NCBI GenBank assembly: GCA_030430845.1
Contig: JAUIKE010000008.1
Location: 23,171-87,170 of the forward strand
Reading direction: 5' to 3'
DNA length: 64,000 nucleotides
From: Bacteroidia bacterium
GTDB lineage: Bacteria; Bacteroidota; Bacteroidia; Chitinophagales; Saprospiraceae
Shown: piece by piece, positions 17,269 to 25,509 of the stretch
Position numbering within the stretch: the first letter of the stretch is position 1
Layout: each line of letters opens with the position of its first letter
Position numbers and translations under genes: made by a program
The notes under the pieces: model-generated
Database searches by the model: none
What the model was told of the DNA's origin: nothing
What the model saw: the letters and a program-made list of their open reading frames with translations, nothing else

Positions 17269-18051
17269 TTACTCCAAACTTAAGGCATTGGCCAAATTAC
17301 TGGCTATGAAGCCGGCCACATTCATGTCATTCGTATGATCCTGGGTAAGCTGACGGAAATCTAAAAATTCACTGGAATTTTGAGCCAATACCCGATACAG
17401 ATCCACATTAAACTCCAGGTTAAGGGAGCTTCCCTGGCTTACTTGCATATCCTGAATAAAGATTTTCTCATTATACAATTGGCTGGCTCCCGTGTGGAAT
17501 GTCAATTTTTCAGAATAATCTCCATCTCCATTGAGATCGGCATTGCCCTCTATTTTACTAAAAATATATCCCGTGGCTGCTGTCCAGTAATTATCGCTTA
17601 ATGGATGACCTGCTGCATAGTCGCCGGGCTGCGTCATGTTAAAATCATCAGATACTCCCACCCCAAGTTTGATGCCTTTGTAAAGACCGGCAGGCACATC
17701 TTTAATCTCTATAACGATCCCTTCTTCCGCCAGTTGCTGGGAGGTAATGTCCTTAAAACTGACCAATGCAATATCTACCAACTCCTCTCCACCATTCACT
17801 GTGTCCGCCATTTCGCTGATCAGGCTAAGGTGCGAAATATAAAATTGAAATAGCTGAAATCGAAGCGACATGCCTGCTTCATAATCATAAGTATCATCGT
17901 ACATTAAAAGAGGCTGCCCCTTAAAACCGGCCTTAAAGGTAATGCTAACATCTCCTTCCAATGCCTCAGCAGGCTTCTCATTATCATTGTTACAAGTACT
18001 AAGAAAAAAAATGGCCATTAAGAGTACAACACCATAGACTGGATTCTTCAT
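17269..18051 (-). CDS. MbnP-family copper-binding lipoprotein, Trp-containing copy
   Basis: About 260 residues from ATG 18051 (MKNPVYGVV); an ATG seven codons upstream is possible. The signal ends in LSTC, a lipobox-like site. The family signature is clear: ISHLSLI near residue 75, GVGVSDDFN near 135, and DNYWTAATGYIFSKIEG near 155. That motif holds the only Trp of the protein. In characterised MbnP the matching Trp is turned into kynurenine by MbnH and then binds copper, so a single Trp here is consistent with a real target site. Its stop lies four bases from the second di-haem gene, the standard MbnP-MbnH pairing. Confidence 0.83.
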   Translation of the reverse strand: MKNPVYGVVLLMAIFFLSTCNNDNEKPAEALEGDVSITFKAGFKGQPLLMYDDTYDYEAGMSLRFQLFQFYISHLSLISEMADTVNGGEELVDIALVSFKDITSQQLAEEGIVIEIKDVPAGLYKGIKLGVGVSDDFNMTQPGDYAAGHPLSDNYWTAATGYIFSKIEGNADLNGDGDYSEKLTFHTGASQLYNEKIFIQDMQVSQGSSLNLEFNVDLYRVLAQNSSEFLDFRQLTQDHTNDMNVAGFIASNLANALSLE

Positions 18052-18156
18052 AAGAATTAAATTTGAGATCAAACGGATGGTTTAAATATGGTTAATACAG
18101 GAGGAGTTTTTCGTTTCAGCATCCAATTGAAATGTCAAGTAAATATCTGTAATCTA

Positions 18157-19041
18157 CTAGTTATCCGCAGTGACATCAATCACTAAAAATGAGTTTGTAA
18201 GATTATTGACAATCTTTTGATACATTTCTTCTGCAGAATCGGTCCGGACATTGACTCCGGCCAACAAATCAGCATAATTGATACGAAGTACGACTTCCGA
18301 GTTAAAGCCCGGATTGAGAAAGAAATCAATTGGAAAGTTAAAATCGGGTAAGCTAGTTGTGCGGTCGATCTGAACACTCACCGAATCCAGGGTAGCTTGG
18401 GTGGTGTCGCGGTACAATTCCATTTTAAAAAACACATAACCTTCTTCATCGCTCAGGTATAGTTCGGGAGCATCCAGTGGATGGTCGACAGGCACTTCGT
18501 CGATATCTGCCTTGGAAGCTGGGTCGGTCAACCCCAGGTCGAAGCTAAGTCCATTGAACTGGCCTCCACCCCGGATGGTGCCAATGGTGTAGTCACTCAA
18601 ATTACTTACATCTACCAGGGCGAAATTATCTTCCACCGTATCCAGTCGGATGCGACTGCCCTCAATAACTACAAGCGGAAGTTCCTCCTCTACCATTAAA
18701 GGGTTCCCGGAAGCATCAAGCAGATGAAGCTTATTGAGAAAAAAGCGGATCGACTTAAATCGGAAGGCCTGATCAAAATCATCTATATGCACGGTATTGG
18801 AAGGCAGGATCCCCTGAACCAGAGAATCCCGTGTGAAGCGATGCTGAACGTCCAGCCTCAAAGACGGATACTCACAGCAATCGGAGCAGGATCGATCGGC
18901 ATCCAGCGAATAATTTAAGGCCTCATTATCCAAACAGCCACTCTCAGGTTCATAACAGGAAGGAAGTAATCCTAACAGCAAAAAGGCTGACCACAGCCAA
19001 GTTTTGAGCCTCCTTTTTTTACTCCCTTTCATTCTTTTCAT
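18157..19041 (-). CDS. MbnP-family lipoprotein, Trp-less copy
   Basis: 294 residues with a strong lipobox (LLPSC). After a Cys-rich linker (CSDCC) the MbnP-type domain follows: FNGLSFDLGLTDPASK near residue 165 and ELYLSDEEGYVFFKMELYRD near 195. At the place of the family Trp it has Leu/Ser, and the only two Trp codons of the gene are in the signal peptide, so the mature protein has none. It therefore cannot be modified in the way described for MbnP and may bind metal differently or only share the fold. Its first 23 bases overlap the end of the exonuclease gene, indicating co-expression. Confidence 0.75.
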   Translation of the reverse strand: MKRMKGSKKRRLKTWLWSAFLLLGLLPSCYEPESGCLDNEALNYSLDADRSCSDCCEYPSLRLDVQHRFTRDSLVQGILPSNTVHIDDFDQAFRFKSIRFFLNKLHLLDASGNPLMVEEELPLVVIEGSRIRLDTVEDNFALVDVSNLSDYTIGTIRGGGQFNGLSFDLGLTDPASKADIDEVPVDHPLDAPELYLSDEEGYVFFKMELYRDTTQATLDSVSVQIDRTTSLPDFNFPIDFFLNPGFNSEVVLRINYADLLAGVNVRTDSAEEMYQKIVNNLTNSFLVIDVTADN

Positions 19042-19840
19042 ATTCCTTAACCAGCTTTTTTACAATCTGCTTGACCTGAGAAGAAAATTCTTTATTCAAT
19101 ATCCAGTTATAGTATTGACGATCATTAACCAGTGTTTCTGCTACCGGCTTTCCGTTATATTTACCGAAATTAAAGACCGGCACTCCGTTGTGGTCCATTT
19201 TCATACGCTGAGTAGCATCCAGGAAACGATTATCATTCGTAAACTCATGAACGACCTGCATATCGTTTCTGACCGGCCTCGGCGTCACGTTCCCATCCTC
19301 ATCAATAAAATCAACGTCCTCATACTTTTTCAATTGCCCTTTAAACACTTCTACGGTCGCTTTAACATCTGCCAGGGCATCGTGCGCATCTTCCATCTCC
19401 TGATCACAATAGAATTTCAAGGCAGCCCGTAAAGTGCGGGGTTCCATTTTATAAAAAATCCGCTGTACGTCAATGGTTCGTCGGTTGCTGATATCGAATT
19501 CGATCCCTACTCTGGCAAATTCTTCCATCAGGATCGGTATATCAAAACGATTGGAATTATAGCCGGCCAGGTCAGCATCCCCAATAAACTCATACAATTG
19601 ATCGGCTACCTGTTGAAAAAGGGGTTTGTTGGCCACATCCTTAGGTTGAATACCATGCACACTCATCGCTTCCAAAGAAATAGGAATACCTGGATTAATA
19701 AGCATGGTCAATTCTTCAGGATCCCGGCCATCGGCAAAATATTTGATGATGGCAATCTGAATGATCCGGTCCCTGATCACATTCAACCCGGTAGCTTCAA
19801 TATCAAAAAAACAAAGGTCTCGGCTGAGTTTAAATTCCAT
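19019..19840 (-). CDS. DEDDh 3'-5' exonuclease (DNA Pol III epsilon/ExoX-like)
   Basis: 273 residues. The nuclease domain covers about residues 1-170 with ExoI motif FDIEATG (catalytic D-x-E), ExoII around AGYNSNRFDIPIL, and ExoIII HDALADVKAT (catalytic H and D). A C-terminal module VPVFNFGKYNGKP...YYNWILNKEF matches the small domain attached to ExoX-like exonucleases. Such proteins trim DNA or RNA 3' ends with two metal ions in the cytoplasm. No polymerase domain is present. It lies in the same direction between apbE (25 bases away) and an MbnP gene that it overlaps, an unusual setting for a repair nuclease and probably incidental operon membership. Confidence 0.9.
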   Translation of the reverse strand: MEFKLSRDLCFFDIEATGLNVIRDRIIQIAIIKYFADGRDPEELTMLINPGIPISLEAMSVHGIQPKDVANKPLFQQVADQLYEFIGDADLAGYNSNRFDIPILMEEFARVGIEFDISNRRTIDVQRIFYKMEPRTLRAALKFYCDQEMEDAHDALADVKATVEVFKGQLKKYEDVDFIDEDGNVTPRPVRNDMQVVHEFTNDNRFLDATQRMKMDHNGVPVFNFGKYNGKPVAETLVNDRQYYNWILNKEFSSQVKQIVKKLVKEYEKNERE

Positions 19841-19865
19841 ATTTTATTTGTTCGTTGTTCATTGT

Positions 19866-20921
19866 TCATTGTTCAAAAACTTCCTTGAGGCCCTCTGAGT
19901 ACCAACTCCCCATACTGCCATCTTCCTTTCCATAGATGAGGTACGCCTCTACCCCTTGCAGTTCTTGTATCCATTTGATAGAGGCTGTCGCACCTTTCAC
20001 CATACAAGCGGTTGCCAGCGCATCCGCGTACATGCAGTTATCGGCGATGATGGTTGCACTAAGGAGCGTATTTCTTTCGGGAAAGCCCTTCTTAGGATTA
20101 ATAGTATGGCTATATTTTACCCCATTTATCTCATAAAAGTTTCGATAATTCCCGGAAGTTGCCATAGCCCGATTGTCCAGCGGGATAACGGCTACCAGAT
20201 CTGTAAGCTTAGAGGTTTCGGAAGGTTGGTTGATGCCAATTGACCAAAATGCTCCTTTTGAATTCAGCCCTTTGGCCAGGACTTCTCCTCCGATATCGAC
20301 CAGGTAATGTTTGACTCCTTTTTTTTCCAGCAAACGTCCGACGGCGTCTACCCCATACCCTTTTGCCAGGGCGCTGAAATCCAATTGAACCCCTGGCGAG
20401 GATTTTTTCAATACCACGCGATTTTCTTTTTTCACCAGCTCAATTTTATCAAAGCCTACAAAATTTCTGAGGGAATCAATTTTGCTGCTATCCACGCTCG
20501 TAACGGGTTTGCGTTCGCTGTATCCGAAGCCCCAATAATTGATCAGGGGCATAACCGTTGGGTCAAAATCTCCCTTTGAAAGCACAAATACTCTACCCGC
20601 AACATCGAGATTGGTCAAAAAATGCTCTTTCCGTGTGCCCTCACGAGCGAAGACGAGACTATCCTCCGCAGCATTAAATGTAGAAATAACTGAATTAGGA
20701 ATGTAAGTTGACACCTCCTGGTTCAAATCTGCCAAAAGGGAGTCAATAATGGCTTTATAATTGTTCTCTTGCGTATTCTGATAGGTCACTTTGTAATAAG
20801 TCCCCATCGTTTCACCCTGTATTGTCAAATAAGCCGCCTCTGTATTTTGATTACTAGATTGACAGGAAAACAAAGCGAAAGTGAGGCCTAACAGAGATAA
20901 GAGGCTGTAATTCAGCTGCAT
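19866..20921 (-). CDS. apbE: FAD:protein FMN transferase, lipoprotein
   Basis: 351 residues with a lipobox (LFSC near residue 20). ApbE proteins sit in the periplasm and attach FMN through a phosphoester bond to Thr/Ser of exported flavoproteins such as NqrB/C or RnfG, with Mg2+. Family motifs are GETMGTYYKV near 37, the flavin-binding DFSALAKGYGVD near 180 with VDIGGEV after it, and SHTINPKKGFP near 270. No NQR or RNF gene is in the window, so the substrate is unknown. The gene starts directly after the doxX stop, so the two are one operon. The upstream edge of the next gene holds TTCGTTGTTCATTGTTCA, a short direct repeat. Confidence 0.93.
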   Translation of the reverse strand: MQLNYSLLSLLGLTFALFSCQSSNQNTEAAYLTIQGETMGTYYKVTYQNTQENNYKAIIDSLLADLNQEVSTYIPNSVISTFNAAEDSLVFAREGTRKEHFLTNLDVAGRVFVLSKGDFDPTVMPLINYWGFGYSERKPVTSVDSSKIDSLRNFVGFDKIELVKKENRVVLKKSSPGVQLDFSALAKGYGVDAVGRLLEKKGVKHYLVDIGGEVLAKGLNSKGAFWSIGINQPSETSKLTDLVAVIPLDNRAMATSGNYRNFYEINGVKYSHTINPKKGFPERNTLLSATIIADNCMYADALATACMVKGATASIKWIQELQGVEAYLIYGKEDGSMGSWYSEGLKEVFEQ

Positions 20922-21317
20922 TTATCTTCTCTTTTTGATTAAGGCATCAATGGAATAAGCGCCCGCTCCTGAGAATAACAAGGCCACAAAAACAAATAGA
21001 AACATCAAGCCTTTTTCGATCTGTCCAAAGGAATCACCTGCATGGCGAACAAAAACAGCGACCACCATAGCGATGATCAAAGGGATAACGGCCAGCCTGG
21101 TTAATAGCCCTAAAGCGACCAATATACTACACAAAAATTCGGCGAAAACAACTAAGGCCAATGAAGCCACCGGCCCGATACCGAATGGATCAAAAAAAGA
21201 GATTTCCTCTCCGGAGAAAAGTCTGTTCAGCTTGCCCCAGCCATGGCCGTATGCCATAGAGGCGCCAAAACTAAGCCTTATCAATAACAGTGCAATGTCG
21301 GTATTTCTTGAATTCAT
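20922..21317 (-). CDS. DoxX family membrane protein
   Basis: 131 residues from ATG 21317 (MNSRNTDIALLLIRLSFG). A TTG ten codons upstream is rejected because it coincides with the -7 promoter box. Four membrane segments are visible, with the DoxX signature of Gly and His in the first (YGHGWGKL) and a conserved RHAGDSFGQIEKG loop before the last. DoxX proteins are small quinone-linked or redox-accessory membrane proteins; the precise role is not established. As the first gene of a run of seven minus-strand genes it may set the redox theme with ApbE and the di-haem proteins. Confidence 0.87.
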   Translation of the reverse strand: MNSRNTDIALLLIRLSFGASMAYGHGWGKLNRLFSGEEISFFDPFGIGPVASLALVVFAEFLCSILVALGLLTRLAVIPLIIAMVVAVFVRHAGDSFGQIEKGLMFLFVFVALLFSGAGAYSIDALIKKRR

Positions 21318-21344
21318 AAACGATTTTACTTTTTCTGAACTCGT

Positions 21345-21352
21345 CAAAGGTA
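21345..21352 (-). promoter_or_regulatory. candidate -7 box for the doxX-apbE cluster
   Basis: The minus strand reads TACCTTTG, fitting TAnnTTTG, and would start RNA about 20 bases before the doxX ATG. It is the only good match between this cluster and the divergent glycosyltransferase gene. A -33 element is not clear. Confidence 0.45.
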
Positions 21353-21453
21353 AAGAAAATTTGGCGATTGGCTAAAGTTTTGTCAATTTACGCCCTGTTT
21401 GTAAAAAGGGAGAATACAGCTAAAAATATCCCTTACAATTCAACAAAATTGGC

Positions 21454-23067
21454 ATGAGTGAGACAAAAATGCTTTCTCCGGATCAGGCTCCATCTTCAAC
21501 AACATTCCTATGGTTGATTGGGTTGTTGGTTGTCTTTGGTTTATTTTTGCTGATGGGAATTCAGCCTCTCTTTCTGGAAGAGCCCCGGCGAAGCTTTATC
21601 GCCATCGAAATGCTGTCCAACAACAATTGGTGGGTGCCTACTCAGCTGGGGCAATTGTACTACAACAAACCGCCGGTTTTCAATTGGGTGCTCATCGCCA
21701 GCGCTTCTGTTTTCGGAGGTTTTAGTGAATGGGCAATGCGCTTACCAACCGTATTGTCCACCATCGGTATCGCCGGCTTGCTCGTTTTTATGGGAAAACG
21801 GCATTGGAGTGTAGAAAAAGGGTTAGAAACAGGATTGTTGAGCATTACCTCTGCCGGTATCTTTTTTTACTTCTCTACCCTGGCGGAGATCGACTTGTTT
21901 TATTCTTTGATCACTCTGGGAGTATTTTTCGCCATTTTCCACTTTGATCAAATCAAAAAACCTTTTGCACTTTTTTTGACGGTATATTTCCTCACGGCGG
22001 TCGGTTTTCTGACCAAGGCGCTTCCTTCCCTGGCATTTACAGCCATATCATTACTGACTTATTTCATTTATACCCGACAATTTAAGCGGCTTTTTTCCCT
22101 GGCTCACTTTGCCGGGATCGGCCTGTTTTTTTTATTATCGGCAGGGTATTATTTTAAGTATGCTCAATTTGAAGATCCCACTCCATTCCTAACCAGATTA
22201 TGGGGTGAATCCAGCAATCGGACGGTAGCCGGCAGTGGCCTGGGGCAATTTTTGAACCACCTCTGGCAATTTCCACTTAATACGTTGGTAGATCTGCTCC
22301 CCGGAGGCGTTCTCATCGTTTTTTTATTTGGAAAAAGATTTAAAACACTGCTGGAAAGCAATGATTTTGTAAAATATTGTTTCTGGATAGCCATTGTCAA
22401 TTTTGCTCTTTACTGGATCTCACCGGGCAGTCGCCAACGATATATTTATATGTTGTATCCATTATTTATGGTGGTGCTTGTTCAAGCCTATTACCTTACA
22501 AACGACTGGAGGCACTGGGCGAATCGCTTTTTTCGGGTTTTCCTGCTGGTGCTTTGCGGCTTATTAGCAGCAGGCTGTGTGGCGCTGAACTTTATTCCCG
22601 ACCTCAACTTTTTGCCTTATCGTTTGATGCTATCGATAGGTGGCGTACTGGCTTGTGGAGTTGTTTTCTTTTTCTTTTTTCGAAAAAAAATCCGGCCGCT
22701 GGCCACCTTGATATTGGCTACAGCCCTTGTCCGTATCGTTTTTGATCTGGCCATCCTCCCGCAGCGGGCCCATGACAGCGGCGCTCAAAAAGCAAAAGAT
22801 ATTGCTGTCCAGATTGACGAACTAGTCCAAGACGAGCCGCTATACCTTTATTGGCCTCATCAAACGACCATTATCAATGAATATGATATTTCTTTTATTA
22901 CGGTCTACTATCTGGATGTTTTGAGAGATACACCTTTATTATACCAGCCTGACCGCCAGGAAGAAGGGTTTTTTATTGCGAAAAAAGCCGATATAAGTGG
23001 AGAACATGAATTGGTGCTCGAATTTGAGCAGCGGGGGCATGCCTTTGGTTTGGTAAAGTTTAAATAA
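21454..23067 (+). CDS. GT-C glycosyltransferase, ArnT/PMT-like (GT39/GT83)
   Basis: 537 residues with about eleven hydrophobic segments. Near the start the first extracytoplasmic loop reads EPRRSFIAIEMLSNNNWWVP and then YYNKPPVFNW, matching the acidic catalytic loop and the YxKPP motif of ArnT-like enzymes, which take a sugar from a polyprenyl-phosphate donor and add it to lipid A or protein outside the membrane. A soluble C-terminal part of about 90 residues follows the last segment. The sugar and acceptor are unknown. It stands alone, divergent from doxX and convergent with terC, with a shared hairpin at 23094. Confidence 0.88.
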   Translation: MSETKMLSPDQAPSSTTFLWLIGLLVVFGLFLLMGIQPLFLEEPRRSFIAIEMLSNNNWWVPTQLGQLYYNKPPVFNWVLIASASVFGGFSEWAMRLPTVLSTIGIAGLLVFMGKRHWSVEKGLETGLLSITSAGIFFYFSTLAEIDLFYSLITLGVFFAIFHFDQIKKPFALFLTVYFLTAVGFLTKALPSLAFTAISLLTYFIYTRQFKRLFSLAHFAGIGLFFLLSAGYYFKYAQFEDPTPFLTRLWGESSNRTVAGSGLGQFLNHLWQFPLNTLVDLLPGGVLIVFLFGKRFKTLLESNDFVKYCFWIAIVNFALYWISPGSRQRYIYMLYPLFMVVLVQAYYLTNDWRHWANRFFRVFLLVLCGLLAAGCVALNFIPDLNFLPYRLMLSIGGVLACGVVFFFFFRKKIRPLATLILATALVRIVFDLAILPQRAHDSGAQKAKDIAVQIDELVQDEPLYLYWPHQTTIINEYDISFITVYYLDVLRDTPLLYQPDRQEEGFFIAKKADISGEHELVLEFEQRGHAFGLVKFK

Positions 23068-23093
23068 TGAGACACCCCTTAAAAAGAATGATG

Positions 23094-23135
23094 TGGGGCT
23101 GCTCATAACGACGAAGGAGTTATGAGTCAGCCCCA
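23094..23135. terminator. hairpin between convergent GT and terC genes (solo B-module)
   Basis: GGGGCTG-CTCATAAC pairs with GTTATGAG-t-CAGCCCC around an eight-base loop. Outer GGGGCTG/CAGCCCC is the same as in the hairpin after pckA. It lies between two gene ends and can serve both. Confidence 0.7.
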
Positions 23136-23143
23136 TTATTTGC

Positions 23144-23986
23144 CTACTTTTGTAGGATCCCTTCTTCCACCGCCTCTTCCTGATAACCGTGCAATTGAAC
23201 TGGTTTTTTGCGTTTTCTGCGCAAGCGCATATTCAGGAATTCCACGAATAAAGAGAAAGCAATGGCAAAATACAGATAGCCCTTCGGAACAGTCCCTACC
23301 TCTGAACCAGCAATTTTCAGGTGCGCTAGATGAGCGCCTTCAGCTATCAACATAAACCCGATCAGGATAAGGAAAGCCAGTCCCAGCATCTGAACCGTTG
23401 GGTGCTTGTTGACGAAATTACCTACCGGATTAGCAAACAGCATCATGATCACAACAGATAAAACAACCGCCACAATCATGATTGCGAGTGCTCCTTCTAC
23501 GCCATTGGTCATCCCTACGGCTGTTAGAATGGAGTCAAAGGAAAATACAATATTGATCAGAGTTATCTGTAGGATTACATTGGTGAGCGTAGAATTTTTC
23601 TTCTTTTTCTCCTCCCCATGATGGGTGTCATCTTCCAGTTTATGGTGAATCTCTGTGGTACTTTTGTATAACAGAAAAACGCCCCCCAGGATCAGGATGA
23701 TGCTCTGCCCCGAGAATCCGGCCGTGACCCAGCTTCGGTTGATTTCAAACCAGGGCTCTTCCATCGCCACTAAAATGGAAACACCGAACAATAAAACAAT
23801 CCGGAGGATCATGGCCAGGATCAGGCCAATATTAGTTGCTTTCGGGCGTTCGCTTTCGGGCAGCTTATTGGCACTAATGGATATGAAAATAATGTTGTCG
23901 ATACCCAATACGATTTCGAGGAAGGTAAGCGTCAGCAAACTCATCCATACTTCCGCACTGGCCAAATTAGGCATAATAAACTCCAT
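23144..23986 (-). CDS. TerC family integral membrane protein
   Basis: 280 residues with seven to eight membrane segments. The N-terminal signature LTFLEIVLGIDNIIFISI carries the conserved acidic pair of TerC proteins, and the later INIVFSFDSILTAVGMTNG carries the second. TerC-family proteins, including YkoY/YceF types, export manganese, often to metallate secreted proteins, and some are linked to tellurite resistance. A His/acid-rich cytoplasmic loop (HHKLEDDTHHGEE) in the middle could bind metal. No ter genes are adjacent. A symmetric promoter palindrome at 24044-24067 lies upstream, shared with the divergent gene. Confidence 0.9.
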   Translation of the reverse strand: MEFIMPNLASAEVWMSLLTLTFLEIVLGIDNIIFISISANKLPESERPKATNIGLILAMILRIVLLFGVSILVAMEEPWFEINRSWVTAGFSGQSIILILGGVFLLYKSTTEIHHKLEDDTHHGEEKKKKNSTLTNVILQITLINIVFSFDSILTAVGMTNGVEGALAIMIVAVVLSVVIMMLFANPVGNFVNKHPTVQMLGLAFLILIGFMLIAEGAHLAHLKIAGSEVGTVPKGYLYFAIAFSLFVEFLNMRLRRKRKKPVQLHGYQEEAVEEGILQK

Positions 23987-24043
23987 AATGAGGTAGGTTT
24001 TATATTTTTATTGGCAATTTTAATCATTTTAACTTACTGAACC

Positions 24044-24067
24044 AATAACTTTGCAAGCAAAGTTATT
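24044..24067. promoter_or_regulatory. palindrome with -7 boxes on both strands (terC / divergent gene)
   Basis: AATAACTTTGC-AA-GCAAAGTTATT is a perfect dyad with 11-base arms. It reads TAACTTTG (TAnnTTTG) on each strand: the minus copy points to terC (start near 24051, leader about 65 bases), the plus copy to the gene at 24130. One site could therefore start, or be blocked for, both genes. No good -33 elements are seen. Confidence 0.5.
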
Positions 24068-24070
24068 TTC

Positions 24071-24116
24071 TTTGAGTTGGATGTAAACGGCCGTGGCCGT
24101 TTACATCCAACTCAAA
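24071..24116. repeat. perfect 22-bp-arm hairpin before the DUF6495-like gene
   Basis: TTTGAGTTGGATGTAAACGG and two more bases pair perfectly with 24095-24116 around GT. It begins three bases after the promoter palindrome and ends 13 bases before the ATG at 24130, so it would fold in that gene's leader and could hide its ribosome site. A T5 run follows on the + strand. Confidence 0.8.
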
Positions 24117-24129
24117 TTTTTATTAGCAC

Positions 24130-24615
24130 ATGAAGTACCGCGTCCTAAACATAGAAGAACTCCAGGAACTGGAACAAGAATTCATCACCTTTCTATCGGC
24201 TCAGTCCATCACCAGCGATGTCTGGGAAGAGATGAAAGAAAAGCAAGCCGAACGGGCCAACTTACTGATCGAGCAGTTCAGTGATCTCGTATTCGAAAAA
24301 GTCATTGCCAATATCGAATACCTCGAACAGAAAAGTAAGCGGGAGATCCGGCTGTTCCATTGCATGCCCGAAAAGATCAAGATGCTGGGATTGGTCATCC
24401 AGGGAGAAACCCAACTGGATTTCACCCAAAACATGAGCCCGGAGCAAATGATGCAGCAAATGCAACTATCAGGTGCCGGCCTGAAAATGTACCAGGGGGA
24501 GAGAGCTTATAAAAAACAACGCGAGATCGAGTTGTTTGAGTTAATGGAAGAGGGAGCCTTGATTTCCAAAGATGGAGCCTTGTATAAAACGCTGCAAAGT
24601 CTGACCGCCAAATGA
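24130..24615 (+). CDS. DUF6495-like conserved Bacteroidota protein
   Basis: 161 residues, no signal peptide or membrane segment. The N-terminal segment LQELEQEFITFLSAQSIT, followed by SDLVFEKVIANIEYLE, resembles the DUF6495 family that is confined to Bacteroidota; the assignment is from memory of the pattern. The protein looks mostly helical with an acidic middle and a Met/Gln-rich stretch (SPEQMMQQMQL). No catalytic motif is visible and the function is unknown. It is divergent from terC and convergent with trmD, 14 bases apart, with no clear terminator between. Confidence 0.65.
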   Translation: MKYRVLNIEELQELEQEFITFLSAQSITSDVWEEMKEKQAERANLLIEQFSDLVFEKVIANIEYLEQKSKREIRLFHCMPEKIKMLGLVIQGETQLDFTQNMSPEQMMQQMQLSGAGLKMYQGERAYKKQREIELFELMEEGALISKDGALYKTLQSLTAK

Positions 24616-24629
24616 TGCGAGGCCGCACC

Positions 24630-25313
24630 TTATTCGTCCTCCAATAAATCCGGTCTTCTTTCCTGGGTACGCTTCAATGCCTGCTCATACCGCCACTCTT
24701 CTATCTTCGGGAAATTCCCCGATAGCAGAAGTTCGGGTACCTTCCAGCCCCGGTACTCAGCCGGGCGGGTGTATACGGGTGGAGCCAGCAGATTATCCTG
24801 AAAGGAATCGGTCAGTGCAGAGGTTTCGTCTCCTAATACGCCGGGGATTAATCGGCCGATGGCATCCACCAGAATCGCAGCCGGTAATTCGCCTCCTGAT
24901 AAGACGTAGTCTCCCACAGAGATCTCACGCGTTATGAAATGCTCGCGGATACGCTCGTCAATCCCTTTGTAATGCCCGCAAAGGATCAGGAGGTTGTTTT
25001 TCAAAGATAATTGGTTGGCAATGGATTGCTGGAAGCGCTCCCCGTCGGGCGTCATGTAGATGATTTCGTCGTAGGTTCTTTCCTTTTGCAGGTCCTCCAT
25101 GCAGCTGACGACCGGTTCCAACATCATCACCATGCCGGCCCCTCCTCCGTATTGGTAATCATCCACTTGCTGATGCTTACCCAATCCGTATTTTCTTAAA
25201 TCATGCACCACAACTTCCAGCAGGCCCTTGTCCGCCGCTCTTTTGAGAATGGAATGCTGAAAAGGGCTTTCGAGCAATTCAGGTAAAACAGAAATTATAT
25301 CAATTCTAATCAT
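24630..25313 (-). CDS. trmD: tRNA (guanine-37-N1)-methyltransferase
   Basis: 227 residues, typical length. TrmD methylates G37 next to the anticodon using S-adenosylmethionine, preventing +1 frameshifts at proline and other codons. The SPOUT trefoil-knot motifs are intact: [16 protein letters not shown] near residue 37, YGGGAGMVM near 57, LCGHYKGID near 110, and [13 protein letters not shown] near 132. The usual trmD partners (rpsP, rimM, rplS) are not next to it. A 29-bp perfect hairpin lies 38 bases before its start. Confidence 0.97.
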   Translation of the reverse strand: MIRIDIISVLPELLESPFQHSILKRAADKGLLEVVVHDLRKYGLGKHQQVDDYQYGGGAGMVMMLEPVVSCMEDLQKERTYDEIIYMTPDGERFQQSIANQLSLKNNLLILCGHYKGIDERIREHFITREISVGDYVLSGGELPAAILVDAIGRLIPGVLGDETSALTDSFQDNLLAPPVYTRPAEYRGWKVPELLLSGNFPKIEEWRYEQALKRTQERRPDLLEDE

Positions 25314-25350
25314 ATTAACATCTTCAATGTTCGGCCTAATAGTCCTACAT

Positions 25351-25412
25351 AAGAAAATATTTGAAGGAACCGGGCCGCCGGATGGCGGCCCGGTTCCTTC
25401 AAATATTTTCTT
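25351..25412. repeat. perfect 29-bp-arm hairpin between divergent genes
   Basis: Bases 25351-25379 pair without mismatch with 25384-25412 around GGAT. The arm has an AT-rich outer part and a GC-rich inner part (CCGGGCCGCC). It lies between trmD (minus) and a small + gene, so it is not a simple 3'-end terminator. Arms this long and exact imply recent origin or strong constraint. Confidence 0.85.
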
Positions 25413-25509
25413 CCATAAACTGTGCCCTTGTTAAAAAACCTTAAAGTTCGCTAATTCAATTGACTAGCGCTGTAAAAGAACGTAATTTTAGAAAAAATCA
25501 CCCGATATC

